Source: Termitomyces sp. T153 (Eukaryota; Basidiomycota; Agaricomycetes; Agaricales; Lyophyllaceae). Taken from it: a stretch of 64,000 nt of DNA. The stretch is taken from contig JACKQL020000150.1 in the NCBI GenBank assembly GCA_018296165.2, positions 29,649 to 93,648 on the forward strand, given 5' to 3'. A program made the position numbers and the translations under genes. Every line of letters starts with the position of its first letter. The first letter of the stretch is position 1. The notes below the pieces were generated by a model. That model saw only the letters and a list, made by a program, of their open reading frames with translations. It was not told the DNA's origin and searched no databases. Shown here piece after piece: positions 34,597 through 43,886 of the stretch.

Positions 34597-35850
34597 ATGT
34601 CTCCTCCTACTGGTCCCAAAAACCCTGTTTCTTCAGATCCTTACTCTCTCCTTGAAAACTCGGTCTATCGAGACAAAACCCAGCGTATCAAAGGCATCCG
34701 GCACTATCCTGCTTTTGTTTCAGCCATCACTCGACTTGCTGAAGAGGCCAAGGCTAAAGGATCTCCAGTTTTGGTTGCACGTCATGTTGGAGCTGCTGAA
34801 CTGGTATGTTCTTTACTCTTTCGAGATTTTTATCCACTAACACCTCTTCTATCCAGGTTTTCACAGACCAGTCCGATTTCGAGCACATTTCTCAACAATC
34901 GGGCATCTACGAAGCCTTATACGGCGTTCAGGAACTCATCGATCGCAGCCTTGCACAGTCTTCTGCCACTATCAAGAATTGGTGTATTTTTGCCGACACC
35001 ATCCTTAAAATAATCAAGGACCGTCGTGTCAAAGAAGCTGCCGACCGAGCCGCCAAAGAGGCTAAAGAACGTGCTGAGGTTCGCCCTTCATTTCTCATCA
35101 CAACTCTATTCTGATGCCTCCCAGACCTGCCGTCGTGATGACGCTCGCAAAGCTCGTGAACGCCGTCAGGAGCGTGATAGTGACGTGGAGATGATGAGTG
35201 TGTCCTCTCCACGCCCTTCCAAGCGCAAGCCTAATGACGTGAGCTTCTCCTTTATTTTTAGAAATGCAAATTAATGAGCTATTTACTCGTTTCTCGCTCT
35301 TTTCCCTCTCCCATCAGCATGTTCCTGAGGCGGCACCAGAAGCCAAGAAACCCCGTCTCCACCCTTCCGTTGGTGCGTTCTTTTACTTCTTTCATTTGAA
35401 CCTTTCTTGATCCTTCTTCTTCAGCTTTGTACCGTCCCGATGGTTCCTGCGCACAGGCTTTGTTGGACGAAACCGATCGCATTTTAGCCAAGGACGGCAA
35501 GGTTTCTCGCTCCATGCTACGTGACTACGCTAAGGCACTCGATCAAACTGCCTGCCAACAGCTTTTTGCCCTGGACATCGCTCAGCAACTCTGCAAGCAA
35601 CTTATTGCCCGTCGCGAGGCTGTTAGGACCGCACTCGACGATCATGACATTGCCGACACTGGCATCTTGATTTGTGATCTGCAAGTCGCCTCCGATTCGC
35701 AATTGGTTTGCCTTCGTTACTTATTCGGAACCTTCCTGTCACTTATCAATCTTTTCCCAGCCAGTTATCACCGAAAATTCTTCTATTGAGGTCTCTGGGA
35801 CGGATCCCAAAGCGGACGAAGTAGCAAACGCTATCGAAGCAACGTTGTAG
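34597..35850 (+). CDS. Antisense six-exon accessory gene of element F
   Basis: Exons are 34597-34803, 34857-35078, 35125-35238, 35318-35372, 35425-35705 and 35761-35850. Introns are 53, 46, 79, 52 and 55 nt; the first has GTATGT and a CACTAAC branch site. Joined, they encode 322 residues without a stop (MSPPTGPKNP to AIEATL). Residues 70-143 are mostly helical. About 115-165 is a charged coiled-coil-like stretch (KEAADRAAKEAKERAE, DDARKARERRQERD). Two short basic motifs follow (PSKRKPND, KKPRLHP) that could be nuclear signals, then a helical C-terminal half. No family recognised. It lies between pol and the 3' LTR, against pol; its stop is 433 bp from the pol stop. It is CpG-rich, unlike the rest of F. 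Its homologue in element B has the same introns, so it is an old part of the lineage. Confidence 0.85.
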
Positions 35851-36282
35851 TTGTTATAGTTCAGCTTGCTAGGTCTTAGCCCCAATAGATTGTTGTATTT
35901 TGCGAGTTTTTGCTTTCTTTGCCTTGCTTCTTTCATTACGGCCGCCCGTGTCAAACTTCTTTGTTTGCTCATCATTGATCATCTCCGATTGGCTTTGATC
36001 CCTGATCAAGTGATGCGCCACAGCTCCTTTTGCAACTTTTCTTGCTTCTTTTCACCCTCCCCCGGTTTATTCTCAGTTCGCCATTTATATTCCTGCTTTA
36101 CCCCACTTCCCTCATTTGTGCTCCTTTGTTTCGTTGCCTCGGCACTTTCTATACCCCCGCTATCATTTCCTAGCGTCGTAGACACCGTATAGCAGTCCCC
36201 TAGCATAACTATACACCTTCTTCAATACATTTCCTCAACATGTCAACTTATTTCCATGGTCCTTGAGGCTTTTGTCCATAAC
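35851..36282. other. Convergent spacer between antisense gene and pol of F
   Basis: No gene seen. It holds the 3' ends of two converging transcription units, so their RNAs could overlap. The plus strand is pyrimidine-rich. Confidence 0.6.
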
Positions 36283-39200
36283 TTAGCTGGGTCCTGTGAC
36301 TTGTGGGTTTCCTTCATGCAGATGTATGCCCTGGAGGTAAAGATCCTCCTCAACAATTCCCTCAGTCCTTTCTTCCCTTAGCTCTTGTAGTTTAGATGGA
36401 GTGATATCAATCCATTCTCCTATACTGGTAGGCAGCATGATGTGTTGCCTAGCCTTGTAAGGAATGACCCTGAATGCTGCCACCCTTTCTTGCCACACAG
36501 TACCATCCAACTCTGCCACTATGTAGTTGCCCCCTTTAGTTCTTGTGAGCACTACCATAGGTCCCCAATAGCGAGCAGACATCTTCCCACTCAATGACTT
36601 GGCTGCCACCATATTCCTAACCAATACTAAGTCTTTTGGCTTGAACTTGTACTCTTTAATAGAGGTTTCATTTTCTCTTGTGAAATTCTCTGCCCATTTC
36701 AACTTTTCCTTACTAACTCTGCTCCTCATCTCCTCCACATGCTGATAGTGCTTTGCCAATGCTTGAGCCCTGAGGCCAACTAGTTCTTCAGTAGACACTG
36801 GTCCTTCAGGCCAGTCCACTAACCAAGTTGCCTCTACTAAGTCCAATGGTAGAATAGGATGTGCTCCAGTTACTAAGAAAAAGGGGGAACACCCAAACCT
36901 CTTTCTAACTGTGATCCTGTCTGCCCACATTACATGCCAGAAGAACCAATACCACTTGGTCTTGTCTTCACAGGCTTTATACAAGGCTTGCCTCACATCC
37001 CAATGTGGTCTTTCTATCCTTCCATTAGCTCTAGAATTATAGGGAGCAATAGTTATGCCCTGTATTCCATACTTCTTAGATAGCCAATGTACCACCTTTG
37101 TAAACTGCCCAGCATTGTCTGTCACAATGTTGCTTATACACCCCCATCTACAGATTACTTCTTCAAATAGCCACTGCCCAATCAACTTGTGGTTGTCCTT
37201 CCTCAAAGGTCTACCTTCCATCCATGAGGTCAAAGCACACCTCCCATGTACAATATATTTACACCCATTTGAACTTGGTGTCATATGCATGGTATCCAAG
37301 TGTATGGTTTCAAATATACTGGGAGTATAAGCTACCACTGGTTGCCTGCACACTGCCACCTTCTGACGAACTTGGCAAGCATGACAAGTGTCTATGTACC
37401 ACTTTACATCTGCTTCCATTTCTGGCCACCAAAACCTTTCCTCTAACAAGGCTTTAGTTGCAAAGGTCCCTCTATGGCCTAGTGCATCATGGGCTGACTT
37501 CAACATGTACATCCTCCTGTCCTTCTCTATCACTAGCTTGTGTTTTCCTTCTTCTCCTCTTCTATAGAGCCTTCCTTTAAGATCAAAGAAGAATTGTCTT
37601 GCAAACTTGAGAAACTGTCCTTCCTTCATCCCTAACACTTCTCTTTGTACTTTTCCAGGATGCCTAAGCCAGTCCTGTACTAGAGGCAAGAGACTATCTA
37701 AGATTTTCCCCTTCTCTGTTCTTCTTTCTTCTTGGTACTCTCCTACTGTAGAGGAAGAGGGTTCTTCTGGTAACAAGAGTGTAGACAAAGTTAGAACTGC
37801 CACTGGATTCAAGGTAGTTCCAGCTTTATTACTCTTCTCTTGCAACCTTAAGCCTATCCCCTGCTCCCTGTCTCTACCCAACTTCACTTCTTCTTGCACA
37901 TCTTCTGGAGATGTTGCTAGCAAGTAACCTCCTCTTGTGTCAATCTGGTCTATGAAGTCTTCCAACTTGAGGGGCACATGCTCCTCCCAACCAGGTACTT
38001 TGTTAATCTCATCTGGGTATTCAAAGATCATTGGTTTGGGATCATCCAATAGTGACTGATCTACAGGAGCATACTCCTCATCCCCTGGCTGCTTCTCCCT
38101 GCGAGATAAACCATCCATACTGAAAGTCTTCCCTGGGACATGCCTCAAGGTGAAGTGATACATAAGTACAGCTTCCACCCAGCGCATTATAGTGGCATTA
38201 GGCCCAATCCCTGGATTGCTTAGCATCCCTTTCAGGTACTTAGCATCACTCTCAACAATAAGCTTCCTGCACCCTAGTAACCAATAGCTGCTGACTTGCA
38301 AGGCTCTCATAAGCCCATACAACTCCCTCTTAGGTTGTGAAAACCTGGCTTCTCTCTCATTCAGAGTGATTGACCCTAGTCTAGCACAAGTCCTTATCTT
38401 GGGATTGCTACCATCCTCCTGGAAGATACCAAACCCAACAGCCATCCAAGAAGTGTCCACTGCCAAGATTACAGCACCTTCAGACTCATAGTCTATGGGT
38501 TTCAGGGCTGCACAACTTGCTAACCTCCTCTTCATTTCCTTCATAGCCTCCTTCTGTTCTTCTCCCCAGACAAAGGCCACATCTTCCTTAGTCAACCTAT
38601 TAATAGGTTCTGAGATCTTGGCATAATCTTGGATGAACATCCTAAATGTGCCACAAGTCCCCAGAAACTTTCTAACCTCTGAGACATTATGACAGTCTCC
38701 CCAGCTCATGACTACTGCATATCTCTTTGTTTCTGGCTTGCGACCTTCATAAGAGCACAAGTGACCTACTACAGTTATTTCATCTGCACATAGCACAGAC
38801 TTAATCCCTGAAAAGGTTCCTCCAGCATACTTGATGCGCTGCACAATCCTATTCACATTGTTCAGATGCTCCCATACAAAGCGCCTAATCCCCTTGTTTT
38901 CTGCAATGGTCTCATAACCTCCCCCTTCTAGCTCATACCTAGTCTCTGGTCCTCTTATTGGAACATCATCAATGTAAGGCCAAGTGAGATGGGGTATTTC
39001 TTCCTGCAAGATATAGGTAACATCATCATGGAATATAGGAACTGAATTAGTCCATCCCATTGGTAATGTAACCAATCTCAGAGCTCCATAGGGTGTCTGA
39101 AAGGTTGTATAATCTCTGGACTTGGGGTCCAAAGTTCTTTCATCATATCCAACATAGAGATCACACATGCCTCCACATGCTCTTCCAGCAAAGTGGTTGG

Positions 39201-40065
39201 CTAGCTCTTCTGTAGCAGGAGGTACTCCAGAATGTGCTATTGTGACCTTGTTTAGAGGTTCCAGACTATGCACAATCCTTAGACTTTTCCCATCCTTCTT
39301 CAGAACTGCAAACCATTGTGATCTATATGAGGAATTTGACCTCTCATAAACCCCTGCTTCCAACTTCCTCTTAATCTCCTTACACAGATCATTGTACTTT
39401 CCAGGAGGAATGGGTCTGTTCTTCAACACCCATGGCTGGTGAGGTACTACCGGCATCACCACTGGTGGAAAGTATTCCTCTTTGAACTTCCCCTTCTGAC
39501 TATCATTCCATGCAAAAGCTTCATTTTGCTGCATCATCAAGTGGTGCAGTAACTTTCTTTCTTCTGGCCATAGAAACTCCCCTTCATGTGCTTTGTCTAT
39601 AATCTGTTTGCACTCCTCTGTGTACCTCCCAGTAGGTCTGAATTCAGGTGGATTTGGATTCAAAGGTGGCATATCCTTTAAAGGGTCCCCAATGATATTC
39701 CTCTCTATTCTGAACTCTTCTGGTGTAGTACCTAGGACTGGCCTAACTTTCTTGGCTACAGGCTTATACTTCCCAAACACTTGTACTGTTTCTTCCTGGC
39801 TTTTCTCCCCCCCACTCTTGAATTCTTCAGGTAGGTATCCTAGCTCCCCATTCAGATAAGCTCCTAATAACTGCCCTGTCCTTTCTCCTGCTACTCCAGT
39901 GGCATGGTAAGCATACAAGAATGCATCCTTGAGTTCTTGCTGCTCAAAGCTCTTCTCCTTAACACAGTACCCCTTAATCCAGAAACCCTCCTCTTCACTG
40001 CCCTCTATCATTACTGCAGCCTCTCCTTGGTCAGGGATCAATTCCTCAAGGCTGACACTTTTCCC
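36283..40065 (-). CDS. pol: Pol of element F: RT, RNase H, integrase
   Basis: Entered by a -1 shift at 40059-40065; there is no ATG near the start, and the frame runs about 1250 codons to 36283. Counting from codon 40041, a linker fills residues 1-200. RT spans about 200-430 (SSYRSQWF, LPMGWTNSVPIFHDD, YIDD at 356-359, DNA 38965-38976). RNase H is about 495-620 (VDTSWMAVGFGIFQ, KRELYG, ESDAKY). An integrase HHCC finger lies near 835-880 (HRGTFATKALLEERFWWPE, CHACQ). The DDE core is about 900-1015 (LDTMHM, VTDNAGQF, RIERPHWDV). All catalytic acids are present. The tail (about 1170-1250) lacks a recognisable chromodomain. Confidence 0.93.
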   Translation of the reverse strand, partial: GKSVSLEELIPDQGEAAVMIEGSEEEGFWIKGYCVKEKSFEQQELKDAFLYAYHATGVAGERTGQLLGAYLNGELGYLPEEFKSGGEKSQEETVQVFGKYKPVAKKVRPVLGTTPEEFRIERNIIGDPLKDMPPLNPNPPEFRPTGRYTEECKQIIDKAHEGEFLWPEERKLLHHLMMQQNEAFAWNDSQKGKFKEEYFPPVVMPVVPHQPWVLKNRPIPPGKYNDLCKEIKRKLEAGVYERSNSSYRSQWFAVLKKDGKSLRIVHSLEPLNKVTIAHSGVPPATEELANHFAGRACGGMCDLYVGYDERTLDPKSRDYTTFQTPYGALRLVTLPMGWTNSVPIFHDDVTYILQEEIPHLTWPYIDDVPIRGPETRYELEGGGYETIAENKGIRRFVWEHLNNVNRIVQRIKYAGGTFSGIKSVLCADEITVVGHLCSYEGRKPETKRYAVVMSWGDCHNVSEVRKFLGTCGTFRMFIQDYAKISEPINRLTKEDVAFVWGEEQKEAMKEMKRRLASCAALKPIDYESEGAVILAVDTSWMAVGFGIFQEDGSNPKIRTCARLGSITLNEREARFSQPKRELYGLMRALQVSSYWLLGCRKLIVESDAKYLKGMLSNPGIGPNATIMRWVEAVLMYHFTLRHVPGKTFSMDGLSRREKQPGDEEYAPVDQSLLDDPKPMIFEYPDEINKVPGWEEHVPLKLEDFIDQIDTRGGYLLATSPEDVQEEVKLGRDREQGIGLRLQEKSNKAGTTLNPVAVLTLSTLLLPEEPSSSTVGEYQEERRTEKGKILDSLLPLVQDWLRHPGKVQREVLGMKEGQFLKFARQFFFDLKGRLYRRGEEGKHKLVIEKDRRMYMLKSAHDALGHRGTFATKALLEERFWWPEMEADVKWYIDTCHACQVRQKVAVCRQPVVAYTPSIFETIHLDTMHMTPSSNGCKYIVHGRCALTSWMEGRPLRKDNHKLIGQWLFEEVICRWGCISNIVTDNAGQFTKVVHWLSKKYGIQGITIAPYNSRANGRIERPHWDVRQALYKACEDKTKWYWFFWHVMWADRITVRKRFGCSPFFLVTGAHPILPLDLVEATWLVDWPEGPVSTEELVGLRAQALAKHYQHVEEMRSRVSKEKLKWAENFTRENETSIKEYKFKPKDLVLVRNMVAAKSLSGKMSARYWGPMVVLTRTKGGNYIVAELDGTVWQERVAAFRVIPYKARQHIMLPTSIGEWIDITPSKLQELREERTEGIVEEDLYLQGIHLHEGNPQVTGPS

Positions 40066-41053
40066 AAGTCTTCATTTTTGTCAGGAGGTTTCTTCCCTCT
40101 CTCAAAGGTGGGTAGTGCAGTTCTCTTCCCAGTATTAGGGTCCCTGATGGTGATAATTGCACTCCCATCCTTCAAGTTCTGCACATTGCTCTCTGTTGCT
40201 GTGTCAAATGGCCTCCCCAGTAGTACTGTATAGGCAGGTTTCTCAAATATATGCACTTGCAAGTATATTGTGAAACCTTCAGCAAACTTGAAGGGCACAT
40301 TCTTAGCCATTCCCAAAGACTCATTGACTTGTTGATTGGCACTCTCCATGCGCAGTCTTATGTCAGGATCCCAAGTTAGGCCCAAACTTAGAGCTTTGTC
40401 CAAGGCCATGCACACAATCTGAGACCCACTATCCAATATGGCTTCCACCTTAGCCTGGTCATTCACACTAGGGTACAGAGACCTTAACACCTGCAAGTCT
40501 CTAGCCACATAGACCATTTCAGGCCTATCCCCTGGTGGAAGCTGTTCCAAGAAGGTAGCAACACAGTCTTCATGAACCACTGATCCCTTTGGAATTCCTT
40601 CTTCTTCACCTTTTGAGATATGATAACTTGGCTGAGGCAAGTCATCTATATTGACTTGTGTCATCACAGATTCCTCCTCACTATCCTGCACAAAGACCTT
40701 GGCTGCTGACCACTTGGTAGCACCTTCTTTCTTTCTCCAGGTCTTCTCCAAAGCTTCCTGTATTGCTGGTACCTTCAACAGTTCCCTGGTAGAGACTGTT
40801 ACTTCACTATCCAGTATTTTACTAACAATTTCTTCCTCCTTTCTTTGCCATATTCTGGGTTGATACAAGTCTTTCTTCTCATTTTGAAATTTTATCACTC
40901 TGTCTCCATTAACAGCAGGCACCTGCTCAAATGGCAGACTTTCTTTTTCTATCTCTATGACCCCCCTTTGCCTTCTTAGATCACTCTCAGGTGGTAGTGG
41001 TGTCCTCAATTCAGGCTGGACCTTGCCATCTACCACCCTCCTTGAGTTCTCTA
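40038..41053 (-). CDS. Retropepsin-type protease of element F
   Basis: Open from the gag frameshift to TGA at 40038, with no ATG near the start, so it is made as Gag-Pro. The catalytic motif AILDSGSQIVCMALDKA is in the second half, followed by AYTVLLGRPFDTATESN and DGSAIITIRDP. The first half is a charged linker. It cuts the polyproteins during particle maturation. Pol lies in the next frame, reached at GGGAAAA. Only one catalytic DSG is present, so this is an ordinary dimer-forming type, unlike family A. Confidence 0.9.
40059..40065 (-). promoter_or_regulatory. -1 frameshift site, protease to pol (GGGAAAA)
   Basis: In the protease frame the codons are TTG GGA AAA, which form the canonical heptamer G GGA AAA. 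Slipping back one base reads GGG AAA AGT and enters the open pol frame. The protease stop TGA is at 40038, 20 bases further. Confidence 0.8.
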
Positions 41054-42505
41054 AAAACCCTCCTGTTTCTGCTGCTGGGTGCCCTTCTCATAAACCTGAC
41101 TCCTAGTGGTTATTAGACTTGACACCAAGTTCTGCAATTCCTCTATCTTCTTCTCCAAGTCTTCTTTCTCTTTGGGGACTGCCTGCACATAAGTAGCTAT
41201 ACTTGGCATAGTTACTAAGGGTTCTTCTACCCAACCATAGAAGGCTGCAGCTTTTGGATCCATGATTGTATTGACCCTTTCTTTAGGAGGCACATTAGGT
41301 GGACTCCTGGGAATGGGATCCCCAGAAGGTAACCTAGGCCTGCCTTCAAAAAGAATGAGCTTTCCCTCTTGGAGTTGAGTTTTGAGGTATCCACAATCAT
41401 TGGTACGATGCCCTAGCTCCCAACAATGATAACAGTTTATCCCAGCAGCTGTATTGCTGTTGCCTTGGAACTGCATGGTCTGCAGAGTCTGTGCAGGTAC
41501 CCCAATCCTATTCTGCAGTCCCCCTTGCACAGGAGTCTGACTTTTTGCCTTCCACTCATTGTTCATGGTCTGCATAAATCCCCTCAAGCTACTCATCTCT
41601 TTTCCCAAAGCCATAACTCCATCCTGAAGGTTGGCTAACCTTCCCTCAGTCTCCAAATCAGCCTCCTGTTTAACCTTGATCATCCCTGGCCCTCTTACTT
41701 TTATAGTTTCTTCACTCCTGAAGGAAGTTCCAGAGTCTACTAAAATAGCCACTATGTTTATGACTTCTTTCAGATCAAATCTGTCATCTTTGTGTCTCTT
41801 CCTGTTAATATCACTATAATGTCCATATTTCTGTAATGCTTGGGCCAAGATGAGCTCCCTGAATGCTGGAGTAAAGCATTTAGTGAATTTCTCCACCAGT
41901 GCTCCATTCCCCAATACTCCTGTCAACTTCTTGGCCTCTGCTCTGAACTTCCTGACAAGTGCATGAATTTCTTCTGTGTCATTCTGACTTAATCTGGCAT
42001 GCTCTTTGCAGATCTTGTCAAGCATGGCCACACTTCCTTCTTCAGATATTGCTTCTGGATAAGAACTCTGCACTTCTTTGACAAAGGTCTCCCAGCTTGA
42101 TCCATCACTAAAACTGTCCAATCCTCTCCATTCACTGTCTGTTTCTGCATCCACATACTCTGTTACTCTTTCCTTTCTTTCTTCATCATCATTTATTCCT
42201 GCAGCCTTGAAGAGGCTTTCCATCTTCCGGATGAAGCGGCGGACTTCTGATGGCTGAGTATGAGTGAAGCGAGGTGCATCACGGCTTGTAGACAGTGGTA
42301 ACTTTTGTTTTGAAACTTCTGCTGGCATGTTGAATGTTTGATTTTGTAATGTTGATGTATTGTGATTGTTAGTGGTCTTCTTTCTGCTTGCTCTTAAGAT
42401 TTGTTCAGGGTCCCCAATACTAATTAGATTGAGTGCTTTAGTCTTGTTGCTGTGGGTTGTGGGCTTGTGAACTTGCTCTGTGGTGTTGACCCTTTGCTTT
42501 GGCAC
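41051..42505 (-). CDS. gag: Gag of element F
   Basis: 484 codons from ATG 42505 (MPKQRVNTTE) to TAG at 41051. Residues about 75-250 form the capsid-like helical part (VRRFIRKMESLFKAAGI, ICKEHARLSQNDTEEIH, CFTPAFRELI). A coiled-coil-prone segment follows. The CCHC knuckle CYHCWELGHRTNDC lies near residue 362. The gene starts about 140 bp after the primer site. An internal ATG at about residue 60 (MPAEVSKQ) is a possible second start. It forms the particle and binds RNA. Homologue: the broken gag of element B at 5039-6508. Confidence 0.93.
   Translation of the reverse strand: MPKQRVNTTEQVHKPTTHSNKTKALNLISIGDPEQILRASRKKTTNNHNTSTLQNQTFNMPAEVSKQKLPLSTSRDAPRFTHTQPSEVRRFIRKMESLFKAAGINDDEERKERVTEYVDAETDSEWRGLDSFSDGSSWETFVKEVQSSYPEAISEEGSVAMLDKICKEHARLSQNDTEEIHALVRKFRAEAKKLTGVLGNGALVEKFTKCFTPAFRELILAQALQKYGHYSDINRKRHKDDRFDLKEVINIVAILVDSGTSFRSEETIKVRGPGMIKVKQEADLETEGRLANLQDGVMALGKEMSSLRGFMQTMNNEWKAKSQTPVQGGLQNRIGVPAQTLQTMQFQGNSNTAAGINCYHCWELGHRTNDCGYLKTQLQEGKLILFEGRPRLPSGDPIPRSPPNVPPKERVNTIMDPKAAAFYGWVEEPLVTMPSIATYVQAVPKEKEDLEKKIEELQNLVSSLITTRSQVYEKGTQQQKQEGF
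41054..41060 (-). promoter_or_regulatory. -1 frameshift site, gag to protease (GGGTTTT)
   Basis: Gag ends GAG GGT TTT TAG. G GGT TTT is a canonical heptamer directly before the stop. A -1 slip reads GGG TTT TTA GAG and enters the protease frame, which stays open. Confidence 0.83.
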
Positions 42506-42647
42506 TGTTCTCTTCAGTCTTTCTGGGGTAGACCCTCTTGGTGCAAATGATATTTTGATTTAAGCTTGATGTGTGAACCCTGCTTGCTGGTCCACAAAGT
42601 CTTGAACTTGATAACAGTGCTTCTTCTTGTAAACTTTCTAAGCCAAA

Positions 42648-42667
42648 GCCCCTCGCGGTGGGCTCCA
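42648..42667 (-). other. Primer-binding site of element F (tRNA type)
   Basis: On the minus strand, two bases after the 5' LTR, TGGAGCCCACCGCGAGGGGC. The complement ends UCCA, as a tRNA with U73 would. Shared with B. Confidence 0.78.
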
Positions 42668-42669
42668 GA

Positions 42670-43761
42670 TGTAGTACTGGGTTAGAGTAATACTGATAGT
42701 TCTGGGGCTTTCTTGAAGACTTAGGCAGTCTACTCCAATTCAACACTGATGTCTTGATGAATGCTTGAAGTTGAAGGGGTTTACTTCCAAAATATTTCTA
42801 TTCTGAATGCAGAGGGGTCTCAACAAACTCCAGCCTAAGTGATTCACTCCCTGGGAACCACCGAGCCTTTGCCTATTAATTGCCTGTCCATTTGCTACTC
42901 TACTTGGGCTATTTATACCTCTTTCTACAGTGCACAGACCACCCCCTACATGTGACTTTTGGTTCCATACTTTCCAGCCCCTTATTCATAACTGTTATTC
43001 TAATTCCCCCTTTTGGCATGCCTGTTTCAGTGCCACAGGCCAGTTCCTGGTTCCATCATTCCTCCTTTGCATTCTTAGCTTCCATTTGCCCCATTTATCT
43101 CTCCCTCCTTTGTATTTCTCCCATTCATATTCTTCCCCATTCAGGTTCTTTCCCATTCAGATTCTTCCATTCATCTGTTCCCTCCCATTCATTCCATTCA
43201 TCTTCCTTTGTTCATTTCATATTCTTCCCCATTCAGGTTCTTTCCCATTCAGGTTCTTCCATTCATCTGTTCCCTCCCATTCATTCCATTCATCTTCCTT
43301 TGTTCATTTCATATTCTTCCCCATTCAGGTTCTTTCCCATTCAGGTTCTTCCATTCATCTGTTCCCTCCCATTCATTTCATATTCTTCCATTCATCTCCC
43401 TTTCCCTTCCCTTCATTCCATTCATTTCATATTCCTCCATTCATCTTCCTTTCCCTTCCCTTCATTCCATTCCAATCTGGTTAGTCTTAGATCAGATCCA
43501 GATCTTGCCAGAATTGATGCTACTCAGGTGCTTTTGCCAGTCCCATGCTTCCCCTCCCATTACAGTGATTGGACTATTATTGAGTGTATAGTCTAGTATA
43601 GTCCTTGTCCTATCCTGTTCTGTCTTTCTTCTGGTGTATTTAAAGGGATAATGTTGCTGGGACTTGTTTTACCAGGAGGCTTACAGTTTTCAGCCTTAAT
43701 AAATGTTTGTTTTGACTTCTGGTGTTTATTATGTTCCCAATGGTGTGACAACGTTGTATCA
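42670..43761 (-). repeat. 5' LTR of element F
   Basis: Nearly identical to 33292-34383. The same CCATTC-rich tandem units are at 43129-43473. It supplies the promoter for gag-pol. Confidence 0.94.
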
Positions 43762-43772
43762 GGAGCACATCA
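43762..43772 (+). repeat. LTR C, last 11 bp
   Basis: GGAGCACATCA completes the C LTR that starts at 32334. Its first four bases are the second copy of F's duplication. Confidence 0.9.
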
Positions 43773-43886
43773 GTGAGCAGCAGCGGCATGGGGAACAAAG
43801 TCAAAGCATAGCTACCATTTGTCAGGGGGTCCTTCCCAAGTCATAAAAAGGGTCAGACATACTCCAGAGTTCCTCAACTCTTTGCA

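Larger units (their letters stand above)
33292..43761 (-). mobile_element. Ty3/gypsy element F, apparently intact and young
   Basis: Two 1092-bp LTRs (33292-34383 and 42670-43761) differ at only about ten positions by eye. The duplication GGAG flanks it (33288-33291 and 43762-43765). On the minus strand it has a tRNA-type primer site, gag, protease and pol, all open and joined by two -1 slippery sites, and a purine tract. A six-exon gene lies on the opposite strand between pol and the 3' LTR. It is the best candidate in the window for an active element. Its closest relative here is B. Confidence 0.96.
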
